Shown piece by piece: positions 26,017-34,267 of a stretch of DNA of 64,000 nucleotides. Numbering within the stretch: the stretch's first letter is position 1; every line of letters begins with the position of its first letter. The stretch is from NCBI GenBank assembly GCA_050008715.1, contig JBEKMC010000004.1:1-64000 (forward strand), given 5' to 3'. The notes beneath the pieces are model-generated. The model saw only the letters and a program-made list of their open reading frames with translations, made no database searches and was not told the DNA's origin. Both the position numbers and the translations under genes were made by a program. The DNA comes from JAKACA01 sp050008715. GTDB taxonomy: Bacteria; Actinomycetota; Acidimicrobiia; Acidimicrobiales; Bog-793.

Positions 26017-26088
26017 TCACCAGGCCAGCCGGAGTCACCAGGCCAGCCCGAGTCACCCGGCCAGCCGGAGTCACCAGGCCAGCCCGAC
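26017..26088. repeat. Four 18-bp tandem repeats at the menA 3' end
   Basis: Four units of TCACCAGGCCAGCCGGAG or near-identical sequence. The unit at 26071-26088 encodes the last five codons and stop of menA on the minus strand; the other three lie downstream, each repeating the same codons and stop. The array separates the convergent menH and menA ends. Confidence 0.9.
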
Positions 26089-26937
26089 GGCGAACAGCAC
26101 CCCGAACGCGAGGAGCAACCGACCCGTCGACACGAGCACCGGAACGAGGTCCCGGCCGGTCGCCTTGCGCAGGACCGCCCTCACGGGCCCGGCGGCGAGC
26201 GGGATCGCCACGAGTGCGAGCACCGAGAGGTGTCGTTCGGCGGAGAGGGCTGCAGCCGTGGCAAACGCCAGCACCAGGCAACCGGTGTAGAACCAGCGCG
26301 TGCGGTTGTCCCCGAGCCGGACGGCAAGGGTCAGCTTGCCGGAGACGGCGTCAGTGGGGATGTCACGCAGGTTGTTGACCACGAGGATCGAGACCGAGAG
26401 CAGTCCGATCGGCACGGCCGCCAGGATTGCGAGCGCCGTCAGGTGCTCGAGGCTCACGTAGGCCGTGCCTGCGACGGCGACGAGGCCGAAGAACACGAAG
26501 ACGAAGAACTCCCCGAAGCCGGCATAGCCGTAGGGCCGCGGGCCGCCGGTGTAGAACCAAGCTGCTGCCACGCTCACGGCGCCGACGGCCAGCAGCCATG
26601 GCGACGTGGCAAGGGCGAGGCCGAGGCCGGCGAGGCCGGCGAGTGCGAAGCTTAGAAACGCCGCCCGTTTGACCGCCGCCGGCGCTGCCAGGCCGCCGGC
26701 GACGAGGCGGACCGGGCCGACCCGAACTGCGTCGGTGCCCCGCACCCCGTCGGAGAAGTCGTTGGCGTAGTTCACGCCGACCTGCAGTGCGAGTGACACG
26801 ACGAGGGCGGCAGCGGAGCGCCACCAGATGACGTGGCCCTGCGCGGCGGCAACGGCCGTGCCGACGAGCACCGGCACGACGGCCACCGGCAGCGTCCGCG
26901 GCCGGGCACCGGCCACCCACGCTGCCGGCTTGGTCAT
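26071..26937 (-). CDS. menA: 1,4-dihydroxy-2-naphthoate prenyltransferase
   Basis: Integral membrane UbiA-family enzyme attaching the polyprenyl chain to DHNA. 288 residues, eight to nine membrane helices. The two Asp-rich motifs for prenyl diphosphate and Mg are present: NYANDFSDGVRGTD (about residues 56-69) and NNLRDIPTD (about 190-198). N-terminal ARPRTLPVAVVPVLVG is typical of MenA. Its 3' end is the origin of a small tandem array. Confidence 0.95.
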   Translation of the reverse strand: MTKPAAWVAGARPRTLPVAVVPVLVGTAVAAAQGHVIWWRSAAALVVSLALQVGVNYANDFSDGVRGTDAVRVGPVRLVAGGLAAPAAVKRAAFLSFALAGLAGLGLALATSPWLLAVGAVSVAAAWFYTGGPRPYGYAGFGEFFVFVFFGLVAVAGTAYVSLEHLTALAILAAVPIGLLSVSILVVNNLRDIPTDAVSGKLTLAVRLGDNRTRWFYTGCLVLAFATAAALSAERHLSVLALVAIPLAAGPVRAVLRKATGRDLVPVLVSTGRLLLAFGVLFAVGLAW

Positions 26938-26971
26938 CGCCGGTCCCGGTTGGCTCTGCAGGACGATCCGT

Positions 26972-27805
26972 TCAGGGACGCCGGGGGAAACGGGAGAAGT
27001 CCGGGCTCCGCTTCTCGACGTAGGCGTTGCGACCCTCCTGGCCCTCTTCGGTCATGTAGAAGAGCATCGTCGCGTCGCCCGCCAGTTGCTGGACGCCGGC
27101 GAGGCCGTCGTCGGCGGCATTGAACCCCGCCTTCAGCATGCGGAGGGCGATCGGCGAGAGCTGGTTCATCGTGCGGCACCACTCGAGCGTCTCGTCCTCC
27201 AGCTGCTCGAGTGGCACGACGGCGTTGACGAGACCCCAGGCGAGCGCTTGCTCGGCGTCGTACTGCCGGCAAAGGAACCAAATCTCCTTGGCGCGCTTCA
27301 CGCCGATCGTGCGCGCGAGGAGGCCCGAACCAAAACCGCCGTCGAAGCTGCCGACTCTCGGGCCCGTCTGACCGAACCGGGCGTTGTCGGCCGCGATCGT
27401 GAGGTCGCACACCAGATGCAGCACGTGGCCGCCGCCGATGGCGTAGCCGGCGACCATCGCAACGACGGGCTTCGGTAGACGGCGGATCTGGATCTGAAGG
27501 TCGAGAACATTGAGCCGGCCGATTCCACGCTGGGCGACCTCGTCGTCGCCGATGTAGCCATCGTCGCCGCGGATGCGCTGGTCGCCACCGGAGCAGAACG
27601 CATCCGGGCCCTCCCCCGTCAAGATGACGACGCCCACGTCCGGATCGTCCCTGCCGGCCTCGAAGGCGCGAGAGAGCTCGAAGAGGGTCTGCGGGCGAAA
27701 GGCGTTGCGCACTTCGGGGCGGCAGATCGTGATCTTGGCGATCCCGTCGGCCGTCTCGTAGCGGATGTCCTGGTAGTCGCCAGTTTCTTTCCAGTCAGCC
27801 GGCAT
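26972..27805 (-). CDS. menB: 1,4-dihydroxy-2-naphthoyl-CoA synthase
   Basis: Crotonase-fold enzyme closing the naphthoate ring from o-succinylbenzoyl-CoA. 277 residues from ATG 27805. Typical MenB segments: FCSGGDQRIRG (oxyanion hole and CoA pocket), VAGYAIGGGHVLHLVCDLTI, the diagnostic FGQTGPRVGSFDGGFGS (active-site Asp/Ser region), KEIWFLCRQYDAEQALAWGL, and a C-terminal YVEKRSPDFSRFPR. 34 bp upstream of menA on the same strand. Confidence 0.97.
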   Translation of the reverse strand: MPADWKETGDYQDIRYETADGIAKITICRPEVRNAFRPQTLFELSRAFEAGRDDPDVGVVILTGEGPDAFCSGGDQRIRGDDGYIGDDEVAQRGIGRLNVLDLQIQIRRLPKPVVAMVAGYAIGGGHVLHLVCDLTIAADNARFGQTGPRVGSFDGGFGSGLLARTIGVKRAKEIWFLCRQYDAEQALAWGLVNAVVPLEQLEDETLEWCRTMNQLSPIALRMLKAGFNAADDGLAGVQQLAGDATMLFYMTEEGQEGRNAYVEKRSPDFSRFPRRP

Positions 27806-27904
27806 GGCGGTCAGGCTAATGGCCCACGGCCATCCCCGGTCCAATCGGCCCCGTTCCGATCCGGCGGCTGGCGGCGAGGCGGCGCGGTCGGGCAGCCTGG
27901 ACGG

Positions 27905-29101
27905 GTGCCGCGCTTGATCGCTCTGTGCCTGCCAGGCGGGCCCGCCTTCGTCGAGCAGCTGCGACGCGCCTGGGATTCCGGCGACGCCGTCCTGCCCGTC
28001 GACCTCCGCCTGGCACCGCCGGCCCGCGAGCGGTTGCTCAGCGCCCTCAGGCCGGCCTGTTGGGTCGGCCCCGACGGGATCGCCACGCCGCTCGCTGGAG
28101 CCGAGCCCGTCGAGGGGGGCGATGCCCTCGTCATGGCGACGAGCGGCAGTACCGGTGAACCGAAGGGCGTCGTGCTGACGCACGAGGCCGTCGAGGCGTC
28201 CGCGCGTGCGACGAGCCGGCGCCTGGCGGTGGACGCCGGCACCGACGCCTGGTGGGCCTGCCTGCCGCTGTCCCACGTCGGCGGCTTGTCCGTCGTGACG
28301 AGGTCCTTGACCGAGGGCGTGCGGTGTGACGTCGTGGAGGGTTTCTCGGAGGAAGGGGCCCTAGCGGCCCTCAAGGGCGGCGCCACGCTCACGTCGCTCG
28401 TGCCCACGGCGCTGTGGCGCCTCCCCTCGGCAGTGGCCGACCGCTTCCGCCATATCGTGCTCGGCGGGCAGGCACCACCTGCTGTGCTGCCGCCGAACGT
28501 CGTCACGACCTACGGCCTCACCGAGACGGGGAGCGGCCTCGTCTACGACGGTCGCCCGATCGACGGGGCCGAGCTCCGCATCGTCGGTGGCGAGATCCAC
28601 GTGCGCGGCCCGATGCTGCTGCGCTGCTACCGGGACGGGCGCGACCCGAAGGACGGGGAGGGGTGGTTCGCCACGGGCGATGGCGGCGAGATGCGGCCGG
28701 ACGGGTCGCTCTCGGTGCTCGGGCGGATGAGCGAGATGATCATCAGCGGAGGCGAGAACATCTGGCCGGCGGCCGTCGAGGCCGTGATCGCCCGCCACCC
28801 GGCGGTGGCCGACGTAGCCGTGGGCGGTGTGCCCGATCCTGAGTGGGGCGAGCGCGTCGTCGCCTACGTCGTCCTCGAGGAGAAGGGATCGCGCGAGGGG
28901 CCTTTGCTCGGGCAGCTCCGAGCGCTCGTGATGAGCGAGATCGCCGGCTACGCGGCGCCCCGTGAGGTCGTGCTCGTGGAGGCCATCGAGCGAACGGCAC
29001 TCGGCAAGGTTCAGCGGGAGCGGCTCGGCGCCTCCGAGGGCGAATCGCCCCGCCGACCGACGCCCAGCGGACCGACGTCGCGGGGGCCGACGCCCCGCTG
29101 A
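27905..29101 (+). CDS. menE: o-succinylbenzoate-CoA ligase-like AMP-forming enzyme
   Basis: Activates o-succinylbenzoate for MenB. 398 residues, a compact ANL enzyme. AMP-binding P-loop VMATSGSTGEPKGVVLTH, YGLTETGSG, GWFATGDGGEM, hinge LGRMSEMIISGGENIWP and the catalytic Lys in RTALGKVQRERL. MenE identity comes from the men neighbours; sequence alone says acyl-CoA synthetase. GTG start. The C-terminus has an SGPTSRGPTPR tail and its last 91 bp overlap the 3' end of mftF on the other strand. Confidence 0.88.
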   Translation: MPRLIALCLPGGPAFVEQLRRAWDSGDAVLPVDLRLAPPARERLLSALRPACWVGPDGIATPLAGAEPVEGGDALVMATSGSTGEPKGVVLTHEAVEASARATSRRLAVDAGTDAWWACLPLSHVGGLSVVTRSLTEGVRCDVVEGFSEEGALAALKGGATLTSLVPTALWRLPSAVADRFRHIVLGGQAPPAVLPPNVVTTYGLTETGSGLVYDGRPIDGAELRIVGGEIHVRGPMLLRCYRDGRDPKDGEGWFATGDGGEMRPDGSLSVLGRMSEMIISGGENIWPAAVEAVIARHPAVADVAVGGVPDPEWGERVVAYVVLEEKGSREGPLLGQLRALVMSEIAGYAAPREVVLVEAIERTALGKVQRERLGASEGESPRRPTPSGPTSRGPTPR

Positions 29102-30762
29102 CCGAGGCGGGGCAGCACGGCGCGCAGGCTGCGATGGCGCAGGCACCCGGCCCAAAGGCCGGCACCGTAGGCGAGGTCGTCGAGCGCCCCGAGTCCGAGG
29201 GCCGCCGCCAGGCTGCAGGTCGCCGGCTCGCCGGATCCGCCCCGGGCGGGAGGCGCCGCGCCGGCGGCAGGCTCGCCGGATCCGCCCCAGGCGGGAGGTG
29301 CCGCGCCGGCGGCGACGCGGCGCGCACCCCACCATGGCGGCACATGGCCTGCCACTTCCGCCGCGAGCAGAGCCCCGGCGATCGGGCGGCGCCACCCGGG
29401 CACGAGCCCTGCCGCCGCCAGGGCGGGCGGCCACCACGCTCGTCGCAGAGCCGAAGCGATGCCCGCGAGGTTCCCGAGCTCGGCGATCGCGAGCGTGGCA
29501 ACCGCATCGGCGCCGGCGGAGGCGACACCGACCTGTCGAAGCTTCGAGCGTAGGGCGCGAGCGGGCACGGCCGTGGCGAGGAGGGACAGGGGGACCCTGT
29601 ACCGAAGCCGGCCGAAGGGGAGGATCAACGCCAGCACGGCCGTGACGGCCCACGAGTTGCCCTCGAACGGAGCAACCGTTCCAGGATGGCGGCGCTCGAG
29701 GGCGGCGGCGGAGGATCCGTAGCGGCATCGCTGCCGGAGGAACGAGACGACGTCCGGGCGGCTGTCGTGACGGACGACCGACCGGGGCTCGTAACGCACC
29801 CGCCAACCCGCCGCCTCCAGGCGCCGGAGCAGATCGACGTCCTCGCCCACGGTGAGGCCGTCGTCGAACCACCCGATGTCGTCAAGGGCGGTCGCCCGGC
29901 ACAGGAGCGCCGCCGTCGGCACGAAGGACAGGCGGCGGTGGGCGCCCACGAGTCCCGGCTCCGGGCCTAAGTCGAGCGGTGAGCTGACGGACTCGTAGCC
30001 CGCCAGGCGGCCGTGCCCGACCGCCCGGACTCGCGGCGCCACGGCACCGAGACGGCCGTCCTCGAAATGGGCGAGCAGCTTTCCGAGCCAACCCGGCTCT
30101 CCGACGGCGTCTGCATCGAGAAACGCCACGAGGGGACTCGAGACGAAGGTGCGGGCGGCGTTTCGGGCCGAAGCCGGTCCGCCTGGGCTGGACTTGCGCA
30201 CGAGCACGGCGCCGGCTGCGGCCGCAACGGAGTGCAGGCGGACGGAGCTGTCATCCGCAGATCCGTCGTCGACGACCACGACGGGTCCGGCGAACTCCGC
30301 CCGCAGCTGCGCGAGCAGGCGGGCGACGGTGCGATCGTCGTCGCGCACGGGCACGACCACGGTGACCTCGTCGACAGCGGCGCTGCGGGCGGCCGGCAGC
30401 GGATGCAGGAGGCCGCCGGCGGTAAGGCGCGCCACGAGTGCGGTCGCCGCCGGACCCTCAGAGCGCCCGGCGGAGCGCTCGCCAGCGGAGAGCTCGCCGC
30501 CGGCGAGATCGTCCCCGCAGAGATCGTCCCCGCAGAGATCGTCCCCGCAGAGATCGTCCCCGCAGAGATCGTCGAGGACGGCGACGCCCGCGGGGCTCAG
30601 CCGTAGGAGGCGGAAAGGCTCGCCTCCGAGCAGCACCCTGCCAGCGGGCCCGAGCCGGCGGACGCGTCGGTCGAGCACGTATCGCCGCGTGGTGCCGGCC
30701 TTGTCGGTCGAACCGGCCCTGTCAGTCGAAGACGAGGACGCCCCGCACGTTCTTGCCGTCAC
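29011..30762 (-). CDS. mftF: Mycofactocin system glycosyltransferase
   Basis: GT2-family enzyme that adds sugars to the mycofactocin core. Up to 583 residues. N-terminal RRVRRLGPAGRVLLGGEPF, then the GT-A domain: VTVVVPVRDDDRTVARLL, VVVDDGSADDS, AFLDADAVGEPGWL, and the acceptor-site WFDDGLTVGEDVDLLRRLEA, then several hydrophobic helices, as in mycobacterial MftF. Two repeat arrays lie inside: CGDDL four times (30505-30576) and a 15-residue Ala/Pro/Gly unit twice (29227-29316). Start is unsure: GTG 30762 overlaps the dehydrogenase gene by 41 bp; GTG 30678 would avoid this. Confidence 0.9.
   Translation of the reverse strand: MTARTCGASSSSTDRAGSTDKAGTTRRYVLDRRVRRLGPAGRVLLGGEPFRLLRLSPAGVAVLDDLCGDDLCGDDLCGDDLCGDDLAGGELSAGERSAGRSEGPAATALVARLTAGGLLHPLPAARSAAVDEVTVVVPVRDDDRTVARLLAQLRAEFAGPVVVVDDGSADDSSVRLHSVAAAAGAVLVRKSSPGGPASARNAARTFVSSPLVAFLDADAVGEPGWLGKLLAHFEDGRLGAVAPRVRAVGHGRLAGYESVSSPLDLGPEPGLVGAHRRLSFVPTAALLCRATALDDIGWFDDGLTVGEDVDLLRRLEAAGWRVRYEPRSVVRHDSRPDVVSFLRQRCRYGSSAAALERRHPGTVAPFEGNSWAVTAVLALILPFGRLRYRVPLSLLATAVPARALRSKLRQVGVASAGADAVATLAIAELGNLAGIASALRRAWWPPALAAAGLVPGWRRPIAGALLAAEVAGHVPPWWGARRVAAGAAPPAWGGSGEPAAGAAPPARGGSGEPATCSLAAALGLGALDDLAYGAGLWAGCLRHRSLRAVLPRLGQRGVGPRDVGPLGVGRRGDSPSEAPSRSR
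29227..29316. repeat. 45-bp repeat, two copies, in mftF
   Basis: Two adjacent 45-bp units differing at a few bases, starting CTCGCCGGATCCGCCCC. Translated within mftF they give an Ala/Pro/Gly-rich duplication (PPAWGGSGEP and PPARGGSGEP) between membrane helices. Confidence 0.85.
30505..30576. repeat. 15-bp tandem repeats in mftF (CGDDL array)
   Basis: Four exact and one partial copy of GAGATCGTCCCCGCA, read on the minus strand as the pentapeptide CGDDL. In-frame, located between the N-terminal and GT2 domains, so it lengthens a linker without changing frame. Confidence 0.9.
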
Positions 30763-31834
30763 GCATGTCCTCGTAGCCCTGGTTGATCTCCTCGATCGGG
30801 TACGTCTTCGTGATCAGCTCGTCGAGCAGGAGACTGCCTTCCCGGTAGAGCGTGAGGATCGTCGGGATGTCCACGCGGGGGTTGCCGCCGCCGAACAGCG
30901 AGCCCCGCACCTCCTTCTGCCAAAGGGTCAGCTCGAACAGCGAGAGCGAGACCTGCGCCTGCGAGAACGGTGCGATCGCCGTCACGACGACAGCCCCTCC
31001 CTTGCGCACGAGGGACATGACCGGCCCGAGAAGTTCACCGTGGGCGACGCCCGTCGTGATGATGGCGGCGTCTGCCAGCTGGCCCTGGGTCATGTCGTTC
31101 ACGAGTGAGTAGGCCTCGAAGACGTCCTTCGCCGTGTGGGTGGCACCGAAACGCTTCGCACTCTCCCGCTTCATCTCGACCGGGTCGACCGCCACGATCC
31201 AGCGTGCGCCCGCCATCTTGGCGCCCTGCACGGCGTTCGACCCGATGCCGCCGACGCCCACTACGACGACGACGTCCCCGGGGGTGACGCGGGCCGTGTG
31301 CACGGCGGAGCCCCAGCCCGTGGCGACGCCGCAACTGACGAGCGCTGCCTTGTCGAGCGGGATGTCCTGGTCGATCTTGATGACGGACGCCTCGTGCAGG
31401 ACCTGGTGTGAGGCGAAGCAGCCGACGAGCGACATCGGTGCCAGCCCCTGTCCCTTGGCGTGCATGCGGTGCAGGCCATTGGCGATGGGCGTGCCCAACA
31501 TGAGGTACTGGCCGAGGTCGCAGAGGTTCTGGTGGCCGCTCGCACACGGGCGGCAGCGGCCGCAGCTCGGGATGAAGCTCATGACGACGTGGTCGCCCGC
31601 CTGCACGCTCGTGACGCGGCTACCCACCTTCTCGACGATGCCCGCACCCTCGTGCCCTCCGACAGCCGGCAGCGCGATGGGGATGTCGCCGGTGACGATG
31701 TGCTCGTCGGAGTGGCACAGGCCGGCAGCGCCCATGCGGACGAGGACCTCCTCCGGCTCCGGGTCGTCGAGCTCGACTTCCTCGACCTGCCACGGCTCGT
31801 TCACTCCCCACAAGACGGCGGCTTTGGCCTTCAT
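30722..31834 (-). CDS. NDMA-type, mycofactocin-associated Zn alcohol dehydrogenase
   Basis: 370 residues. Zn-dependent MDR dehydrogenase of the group whose NAD is held tightly and reoxidised by an external carrier (assayed with NDMA), tied to mycofactocin by gene context in many genomes. Catalytic zinc ligands GLCHSDEH and GGHEGAG; structural zinc cysteines CGRCRPCASGHQNLC; NAD site VGVGGIGSNAVQGAKMAGA. ATG 31834 has GGAAGGAG upstream and is preferred to a longer form. Probably in one transcript with mftF. The alcohol oxidised is unknown. Confidence 0.9.
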   Translation of the reverse strand: MKAKAAVLWGVNEPWQVEEVELDDPEPEEVLVRMGAAGLCHSDEHIVTGDIPIALPAVGGHEGAGIVEKVGSRVTSVQAGDHVVMSFIPSCGRCRPCASGHQNLCDLGQYLMLGTPIANGLHRMHAKGQGLAPMSLVGCFASHQVLHEASVIKIDQDIPLDKAALVSCGVATGWGSAVHTARVTPGDVVVVVGVGGIGSNAVQGAKMAGARWIVAVDPVEMKRESAKRFGATHTAKDVFEAYSLVNDMTQGQLADAAIITTGVAHGELLGPVMSLVRKGGAVVVTAIAPFSQAQVSLSLFELTLWQKEVRGSLFGGGNPRVDIPTILTLYREGSLLLDELITKTYPIEEINQGYEDMRDGKNVRGVLVFD

Positions 31835-31940
31835 GGCAGCTCCTTCCTCATACGCACCCGGACACGTCGCCAGAGAAACCCGCGACCCTGCGCCTGACCG
31901 TACCACCGCGCCCCATCGCCTTTTCGCGGCCGAGCCTTCG

Positions 31941-31958
31941 CGCGAACATCGGTTCGCG
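31941..31958 (-). terminator. Hairpin after the mycofactocin operon
   Basis: Inverted repeat CGCGAAC/GTTCGCG with a 4-nt loop, starting 10 nt after the SDR stop codon. There is no T-run after it, so it may be a weak terminator or a regulator site in the leader of the alcohol dehydrogenase gene. Confidence 0.35.
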
Positions 31959-31967
31959 GGCGAATGG

Positions 31968-32789
31968 TCAGCGAGCCGTCATGCCCGCGTCGACCGGGAG
32001 CACGGCCCCGGTCACGCCGCTCGATCCTGCCCCACACAGCCACACGATGGCCGCGGCCACTTCGGCCGGCTCGAGCAATCTCGGCTCGAGGTGATGGACG
32101 CGGAATTCCTCGGGGCTCTCGAGCCCGTACACGGCGGCGCTGGCAACGAGCCCGGCCGTGCGGGTCGACCCCGGAGCCACCACGTTGGCGGTGATGCCCT
32201 CGGTGGCGAGCTCGGCCGCGAGGCTGCGCGTAAAGCCGATCACGCCGTGCTTTGCCGCCACGTACGCGCTGAGCCGCGGGAATCCCACGACTCCGCCGGC
32301 TGAAGCGACCGCGACGAACCGGCCCTGTCGCGGCATCGGCATCGCCAGCATCGCCGGGATGGCCGCCCGGGCGAGCCGCCAGACGCCCGCCAGGTTGACG
32401 TCGATCATCGCCTCCCAGAGCTCGTCGCCGGTCTCCCACCCCGCCGGGCCTCCGCCGATCATGCCGGCGACAGCGACAGCGGCGTGCAGCCCACCAAAAC
32501 GCGACACGGCGAGATCCACGGCGACGTCCAGCCCCTCCTGGTCCCGAACGTCAGCGACGTGGCCGGCTGCGTCCGGACCACACTCACGGACGACCGCCTC
32601 GAATTCGCCCAGCGTCGCGAGGCTGTAGTCGACGACGGGGTCGTCGCTGCACGAGTCGACGAGGACGAGCTTCCAACCCGCTGCCGAGAGCGCCCGAGAG
32701 ACGGCGGCGCCGATGCCGCGGGCCGCGCCGGTCACGACGGCGACCCGGCCGGCGCCCGACGCGCCGGGGGCGATGTGCTCGGTCGTCAT
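31968..32789 (-). CDS. Mycofactocin-coupled SDR oxidoreductase
   Basis: 273 residues, short-chain dehydrogenase fold. NAD site VVTGAARGIGAAVSRAL; catalytic Ser in VAVASAGG, Tyr/Lys in SAYVAAKHG. After the second strand (LVLVD) there is an insertion DDPVVDYSLATLGEFEAVV, which is the mark of mycofactocin-coupled SDRs, whose bound NAD(H) does not exchange freely. Last of ten overlapping genes that begin with mftA; ATG overlaps the etfB stop (ATGA). Likely substrate is an alcohol or steroid-like compound; not determinable here. Confidence 0.87.
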   Translation of the reverse strand: MTTEHIAPGASGAGRVAVVTGAARGIGAAVSRALSAAGWKLVLVDSCSDDPVVDYSLATLGEFEAVVRECGPDAAGHVADVRDQEGLDVAVDLAVSRFGGLHAAVAVAGMIGGGPAGWETGDELWEAMIDVNLAGVWRLARAAIPAMLAMPMPRQGRFVAVASAGGVVGFPRLSAYVAAKHGVIGFTRSLAAELATEGITANVVAPGSTRTAGLVASAAVYGLESPEEFRVHHLEPRLLEPAEVAAAIVWLCGAGSSGVTGAVLPVDAGMTAR

Positions 32790-33967
32790 GAGATCTCCGT
32801 TTCTTCGTCGTGATCCTCGACGAGGGGTGGGGGCGTCCGTGCAGTCTCCCCTGGATCGGCCGTCTCCCCAGGGCTGGCCGGTTCGGACGTATCCGCCAGC
32901 TCACCCCACTGGGGCAGCTCACCCGACTGCGCCAGCTCACCCCACTGGGGCAGCTCACCCCACTCGGCCAGCACCGTTAGGAGCGCGTCGGCGGCTTGCT
33001 CAGGCCCGAGCGTGAGGGTACGCGCCGTCGGGCGCTCGTGCAGTGCGCCCGTGAGCGTGAGGATGCGCTCGCGCGCAGTCCGGCCGCGAGGCGGCGGCAC
33101 GACTCGCGTGCGAGGCCGGAACGGCTCGACACCCACGAGCTCCACCGTCGTCTCTGCATGCCCGCTGGCGCCGTGGGCATCGGGAGCCGGGTGGGCCGCC
33201 AGCACGGCGCCGAGGACTTCGATCTCGGCGTGCGTCGCCGACAGTGCCCGCCCGAGTGTCGCACGGCGCAGGCGAGCGGTCACGGCCTCCACCGAGATCA
33301 CGCACGGTGGACGGAGCGCCAGGCGTTCGCGGCGCCCGCCGTCGAGGCGTCGCTCGACCTCGAGCACCACGGTCGGCGCCCCTGATACCGCAGACGCTCT
33401 CGGAGCCGAACCGGCCCCGCCCGAGCCGTCCGCGCCCGAACCGTCCCCGCCAGAACCACCCCTCGGCTCCGTCGCCTCCGTCGACCGCCCGATGGCTACG
33501 GCGACGAGCCCAAGCGCTTGGACGGCCCCCAGCCTGGCGGCGAGGAAGGCGGGAACCGAGCCACTTCCGTGGTCGACGCTCGCATCGCCGCAGCACACGA
33601 CGAAACCGGTCGATCCGCGAACCTCGACCAGTCGCTGCACGCCGGCCGACAGCGCGTCGGCGGCGGCGGCGCTCGGGGCCGAGGCGGCGAGAGGGACTCG
33701 GACCGCTCGCTCAGCCCCGGCGGCGATCGCACCACGCAGCACGTCCTCCGCGTCCGCGTCGCCGGCGGTGAGCGCCACGGCCTCGCCGCCGGTGCGCTCG
33801 GCGATCCGCAGCGCCCACTCGAGGGCGGCCTCGTCGGAACGTGACGGACCTGCTGAGGCACGGTCGGCGATCACGGTTCCCGTGAGCGGGTCGACCCCGG
33901 CACGGAGCTCCACTCGTTTCATGCAGGCGACGACGAGGAGCCGGCCGGCCGCGTCGGGAGGGCTCAT
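32786..33967 (-). CDS. etfB: Electron transfer flavoprotein beta subunit (mycofactocin-associated)
   Basis: 393 residues, longer than usual EtfB (about 260). N-terminal MKRVELRAGVDPLTGTV, SRSDEAALEWALRIAERTGGE, then VALTAGDADAEDVLRGAIAAGAERAVRV and FLAARLGAVQALGLV follow the EtfB/FixA fold. Gly/Ser-rich insertion at about residues 175-200. The C-terminal region holds QWGEL repeats (18-bp unit, 32896-32969) and an acidic tail. Paired with EtfA four genes away in the same operon; binds AMP or FAD at the subunit interface. ATG 33967 overlaps the fixX-like stop (ATGA). Confidence 0.82.
   Translation of the reverse strand: MSPPDAAGRLLVVACMKRVELRAGVDPLTGTVIADRASAGPSRSDEAALEWALRIAERTGGEAVALTAGDADAEDVLRGAIAAGAERAVRVPLAASAPSAAAADALSAGVQRLVEVRGSTGFVVCCGDASVDHGSGSVPAFLAARLGAVQALGLVAVAIGRSTEATEPRGGSGGDGSGADGSGGAGSAPRASAVSGAPTVVLEVERRLDGGRRERLALRPPCVISVEAVTARLRRATLGRALSATHAEIEVLGAVLAAHPAPDAHGASGHAETTVELVGVEPFRPRTRVVPPPRGRTARERILTLTGALHERPTARTLTLGPEQAADALLTVLAEWGELPQWGELAQSGELPQWGELADTSEPASPGETADPGETARTPPPLVEDHDEETEIS
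32896..32969. repeat. 18-bp tandem repeats in the etfB C-terminus
   Basis: About four units of CAGCTCACCCCACTGGGG with few changes, read on the minus strand as QWGELP/QWGELA. In-frame and confined to the extra tail of the protein. Confidence 0.88.
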
Positions 33968-34263
33968 GTGTGCCGGTACACGACGCCCGAGCCGCCCTCC
34001 GGGTACGCCCAGGTGATTGCGCCCGCAGTGTTGCAGACCATGTAGCAGGTGCCGCACTCGAAACACTGCTCGTAGTTGAAGAGGATCCCGCCATCGGAGA
34101 TCGGCACGAAGAGCCCGGCCGGGCAGGCGGTGACGCACTCGCGCGTCGTGCAGCCCCGGCACGAGTCGCCGTCGACGACGATGTGCGCCACCGGAGCGAC
34201 CCGGAATTCGGTCGTGGCCATTCGGTCCTCGAACGACAGCGCTTGCGACACGGGCAGAGTCAC
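33964..34263 (-). CDS. fixX: FixX-like ferredoxin
   Basis: 99 residues from GTG 34263. Two cysteine clusters: DSCRGCTTRECVTACPAGLF and QCFECGTCYMVCNTAGAITW. The second, CxxCxxCxxxC, is the FixX-type 4Fe-4S site; the first adds extra cysteines that could bind a second cluster. FixX passes electrons from ETF to the FixC flavoprotein and so to quinone. An upstream start would overlap the fixC-like gene heavily and lacks homology. Confidence 0.85.
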   Translation of the reverse strand: MTLPVSQALSFEDRMATTEFRVAPVAHIVVDGDSCRGCTTRECVTACPAGLFVPISDGGILFNYEQCFECGTCYMVCNTAGAITWAYPEGGSGVVYRHT

Positions 34264-34267
34264 GGCG

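Noticed and set aside
30505..30576. CRISPR-like array of short repeats
   Set aside because: The 15-bp units are directly abutting without spacers and are translated in frame within mftF; no cas genes nearby.
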